Shown here: piece after piece, positions 14,189 through 15,741 of the stretch
Layout: each line of letters begins with the position of its first letter
How positions within the stretch are numbered: the stretch's first letter is position 1
Assembly (NCBI GenBank): GCA_937910305.1
Contig: CALEPS010000185.1
Location: forward strand, 1-15,741
Source: an uncultured Bacteroidales bacterium
GTDB taxonomy: Bacteria; Bacteroidota; Bacteroidia; Bacteroidales; Paludibacteraceae
Direction: 5' to 3'
DNA length: 15,741 nucleotides
Translations under genes and position numbers: made by a program
The notes under the pieces: model-generated
The model's input: the letters and a program-made list of their open reading frames with translations, nothing else
Told to the model about the DNA's origin: nothing
Databases searched by the model: none

Positions 14189-14220
14189 GCACAAAATGCG
14201 AAAGATTTATCATTTTGTGC
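14189..14220. promoter_or_regulatory. 10-bp dyad upstream of the candidate promoter
   Basis: GCACAAAATG (14189-14198) and CATTTTGTGC (14211-14220) form a perfect inverted repeat with a 12-nt gap. TTATCATAA occurs twice just beyond it (14225-14233 and 14245-14253, 20 bp apart). The cluster fits a regulator-binding region. The absence of a T-run on either side argues against a terminator. Confidence 0.45.
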
Positions 14221-14339
14221 GCGCTTATCATAACGTGCAATTTTTTATCATAAAATTACGGTAAAAATGCATAATAAAAGCGATATACAACATTTGTACA
14301 CCGCTTTCCACCAATTTATTATAAAAAATTACTCTTTCA

Positions 14340-14400
14340 GCTTAGGTTTGTCTATAGGCGCCGTATTTCTCATCTGCGTAGGGGCCCCCTCTACGAGGCG
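14340..14400. other. Composition breakpoint: likely contig junction
   Basis: DNA left of about 14340 is AT-rich with Bacteroidales-type signals. From about 14380 (GGGGCCCCCTCT) it becomes GC-rich, and both following genes use G or C in nearly every third codon position. No transposase, tRNA or repeat marks the border. Positions 14400-14506 hold no recognised gene and only the upstream region of the protease gene. Confidence 0.6.
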
Positions 14401-14506
14401 GCAAAGAAATAGGAATTCCGAGGGGGCGCGGCATCTTGCGGAAGCGCCCGACGGCAGGAACTGCCCCGGTTACTTTTTGCGTCCCTCATGTGTTTATGGT
14501 ACTGGT

Positions 14507-15358
14507 ATGAAGAGACTACAGAAATATACGTTCGTTTTGTTGGTGGCGGCGGCCTTGGCCGCGCCTGTCTCTGCGAAGGGCTTTTTCAGCAAGCTCTTTG
14601 GCAAGAGTAGCACGACATCCGGCGGTGCCGTGGGTGCCGACCGCGAGCAGCTGATGCTCGTTTCGGCGGAAGACATGGACAATGCGGCCAAGGAGCAGTA
14701 TGCCGAGGTCCTGAAGGAGGCCGAGGAGGCCAAGACGCTGAACACGGACAAGGCGGTGTACGAGCGCGTGAACGCCATCGCCAAGAAGCTGATTGCCCAG
14801 ACCGGCGTGTTCCGCGAGGACGCGCTCGCGTGGGACTGGCAGGTGAACGTCATCACCGAGGAGACCGTCAACGCCTGGTGCATGCCCGGCGGCAAGATTG
14901 TCGTCTACACGGGCATCATCGACTCGCTCAATCTGACCGACGGGGAGCTGGCGGCGGTGATGGGGCATGAGATCTCCCACGCGCTCAAGGAGCACAGCCG
15001 AGAGCAGGCGAGCAAGCAGTACATCCAGCAGGCGGGCATCTCCGTCGTCTCGCAGGTGGCGGGCCTGAGCGAGGCGGGGCAGACGGTGCTGGCCTACGGC
15101 ACCCAGTTTGGCCTGACCCTGCCCTTCAGCCGCGAGTGCGAGACCGAGGCGGACAACATGGGCACGGAGCTCATGGCGCGGGCGGGCTACGACCCCCACG
15201 AGGCGATTAACGTGTGGAACAAGATGAACGCGCTCGGAGGCGCTTCCGTTCCGCAGATCCTTTCCACCCATCCGTCTAACGACAGCCGCATCAAGAATCT
15301 GACGACGGTTGCCGAGACGGTCTACCCCCTCTACGTGGCGGCCAGCAAGAAGAAGTAG
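14507..15358 (+). CDS. M48-family metalloprotease, periplasmic
   Basis: A 283-residue zinc protease of the M48 family, closest in pattern to the LoiP/YcaL-like periplasmic quality-control proteases of Proteobacteria. It has a type I signal peptide (MKRLQKYTFVLLVAAALAAPVSA), not a lipobox. The order is VGADREQLMLVS near 42-53, VNAWCMPGGKIVVYTG (121-136), zinc site HEISH (154-158) with catalytic Glu155, probable third ligand Glu212 in ETEAD, and a conserved STHPSNDSRI near the end. All catalytic residues are present. I chose the ATG at 14507 because it opens the signal peptide; the frame runs 80 codons further upstream, across the composition break, and that part is not protein-like. It converges on the flavoprotein gene across a shared terminator. 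The high-GC codon use does not fit the genes on the left. Confidence 0.92.
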   Translation: MKRLQKYTFVLLVAAALAAPVSAKGFFSKLFGKSSTTSGGAVGADREQLMLVSAEDMDNAAKEQYAEVLKEAEEAKTLNTDKAVYERVNAIAKKLIAQTGVFREDALAWDWQVNVITEETVNAWCMPGGKIVVYTGIIDSLNLTDGELAAVMGHEISHALKEHSREQASKQYIQQAGISVVSQVAGLSEAGQTVLAYGTQFGLTLPFSRECETEADNMGTELMARAGYDPHEAINVWNKMNALGGASVPQILSTHPSNDSRIKNLTTVAETVYPLYVAASKKK

Positions 15359-15374
15359 CTGGCGTCTTGCGGGT

Positions 15375-15414
15375 AAAAAAAAGCCGGGACGGGGATTCCG
15401 TTCCGGCTTTTTTT
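15375..15414. terminator. Bidirectional intrinsic terminator
   Basis: A run of eight A, GCCGG, a 15-nt partly paired middle, CCGGC and a run of seven T form a strong hairpin with T-runs on both strands, 17 bp after the protease stop. It serves the converging protease and flavoprotein genes. Confidence 0.92.
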
Positions 15415-15480
15415 GTCTGCGGGTGGCTGCCTGGGGCCAGATGCAGACAGCGGGCCCCTGCGCCGGATGTCGCCCGCCGC

Positions 15481-15741
15481 TTACTTCAGGCTTGCCAGGT
15501 AGTCCACGGCGGACAGGGCGGCGACGTTGCCTTCCCCCGCCGACTTGATGTACTGGTAGGGCGTGCCGGTTATATCCCCGCAGGCGAAGCAGCCCTTGAC
15601 GCTTGTGGCCATCTTCCGGTCCACCTGCACGTGCTTGCCGTCCATCGCAAGGCCGGGGACGAGCCTGTCGGGGGCGACCGCCTCGCGCAGGAAGAAGATG
15701 CCGTCGGCAGCGTAGCTGCCGCCCGCGCAGACGAGGCGGTC
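15481..15741 (-). CDS. Thioredoxin reductase-like flavoprotein, C-terminal part
   Basis: An 86-residue C-terminal fragment, cut at its 5' side by the window edge. It contains DGIFFLREAVAPDRLVPGL, then VDRKMATSVKGCFACGDITG with the FAD-binding CGD motif, and TPYQYIKSAGEGNVAALSAV, the typical ending of TrxB-type NAD(P)H flavin disulfide reductases. Such enzymes pass electrons from NADPH through FAD to a thioredoxin-like partner. The redox CxxC lies in the missing part, so a CxxC-less relative cannot be excluded. Codon use is GC-rich like the protease gene. It ends at the TAA at 15481. Confidence 0.9.
   Translation of the reverse strand, partial: DRLVCAGGSYAADGIFFLREAVAPDRLVPGLAMDGKHVQVDRKMATSVKGCFACGDITGTPYQYIKSAGEGNVAALSAVDYLASLK

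Noticed and set aside
14267..14506. N-terminal extension of the protease by 80 codons
   Set aside because: It crosses the composition break, has no protein-like pattern, and would bury the signal peptide that starts at 14507.
14516..15271. Minus-strand frame of 251 codons over the protease gene
   Set aside because: This is a typical shadow in GC-rich DNA. The plus strand has the full M48 motifs and a signal peptide.

Overview
The window reads as two pieces of different origin joined near position 14340-14400. Positions 1 to about 14340 look like Bacteroidales DNA. The signs are BACON and BIG2 domain lipoproteins, a C-type-lectin-like surface domain with the FISUMP look, promoters of the form TTG-N20-TAnnTTTG instead of sigma70 boxes, A-rich leaders without Shine-Dalgarno sites, and AAA/DUF4143 ATPases. 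Positions from about 14400 to the end are clearly GC-richer. They carry an M48 metalloprotease and the C-terminus of a thioredoxin reductase-like flavoprotein facing each other across a strong shared terminator. I read this as a chimeric contig or, less likely, recent transfer.

All nine main genes of the first piece lie on the minus strand. In transcription order they are: a BIG2/BACON lipoprotein (13894-12494), a small lipoprotein (12341-11820), an outer-membrane beta-barrel protein (11658-10717), a BIG2 lipoprotein (10449-8884), a secreted lectin-like protein with a T9SS-like tail (8805-7732), ATPase 2 (7329-6010), a five-BACON lectin-like lipoprotein (5890-3536), ATPase 1 (2886-1537), and a four-BACON lipoprotein running off the left edge (1415-1). 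The picture is of a cell-surface protein locus.

The most striking feature is a duplicated two-gene module: an AAA/DUF4143 ATPase followed by a BACON/lectin-like lipoprotein. The two ATPases belong to different subgroups, with a different linker, motifs and C-terminal nuclease-like residues. Yet they sit in nearly the same expression cassette. Each has a promoter TTG-N20-TACCTTTG with the same core, and a nearly identical 39-40 nt terminator lying 55-58 nt before the next lipoprotein start. A 27-bp repeat (26/27 identical) lies upstream of the promoter and partly matches the terminator arm in inverted orientation. The stop-to-start gap between ATPase and lipoprotein is 119-121 bp in both modules.

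Several intergenic stretches hold structure no gene explains. Two elements of about 120 bp are closed by perfect 11- and 15-bp inverted repeats around inner hairpins. Two hairpins after lectin-like genes keep pairing although their sequences differ. There are short tandem repeats of 7, 8, 11, 15 and 52 bp, and a 58-bp start-region block shared 57/58 by two otherwise different lipoprotein genes. No tRNA, rRNA, CRISPR array, transposase or reverse transcriptase was found.
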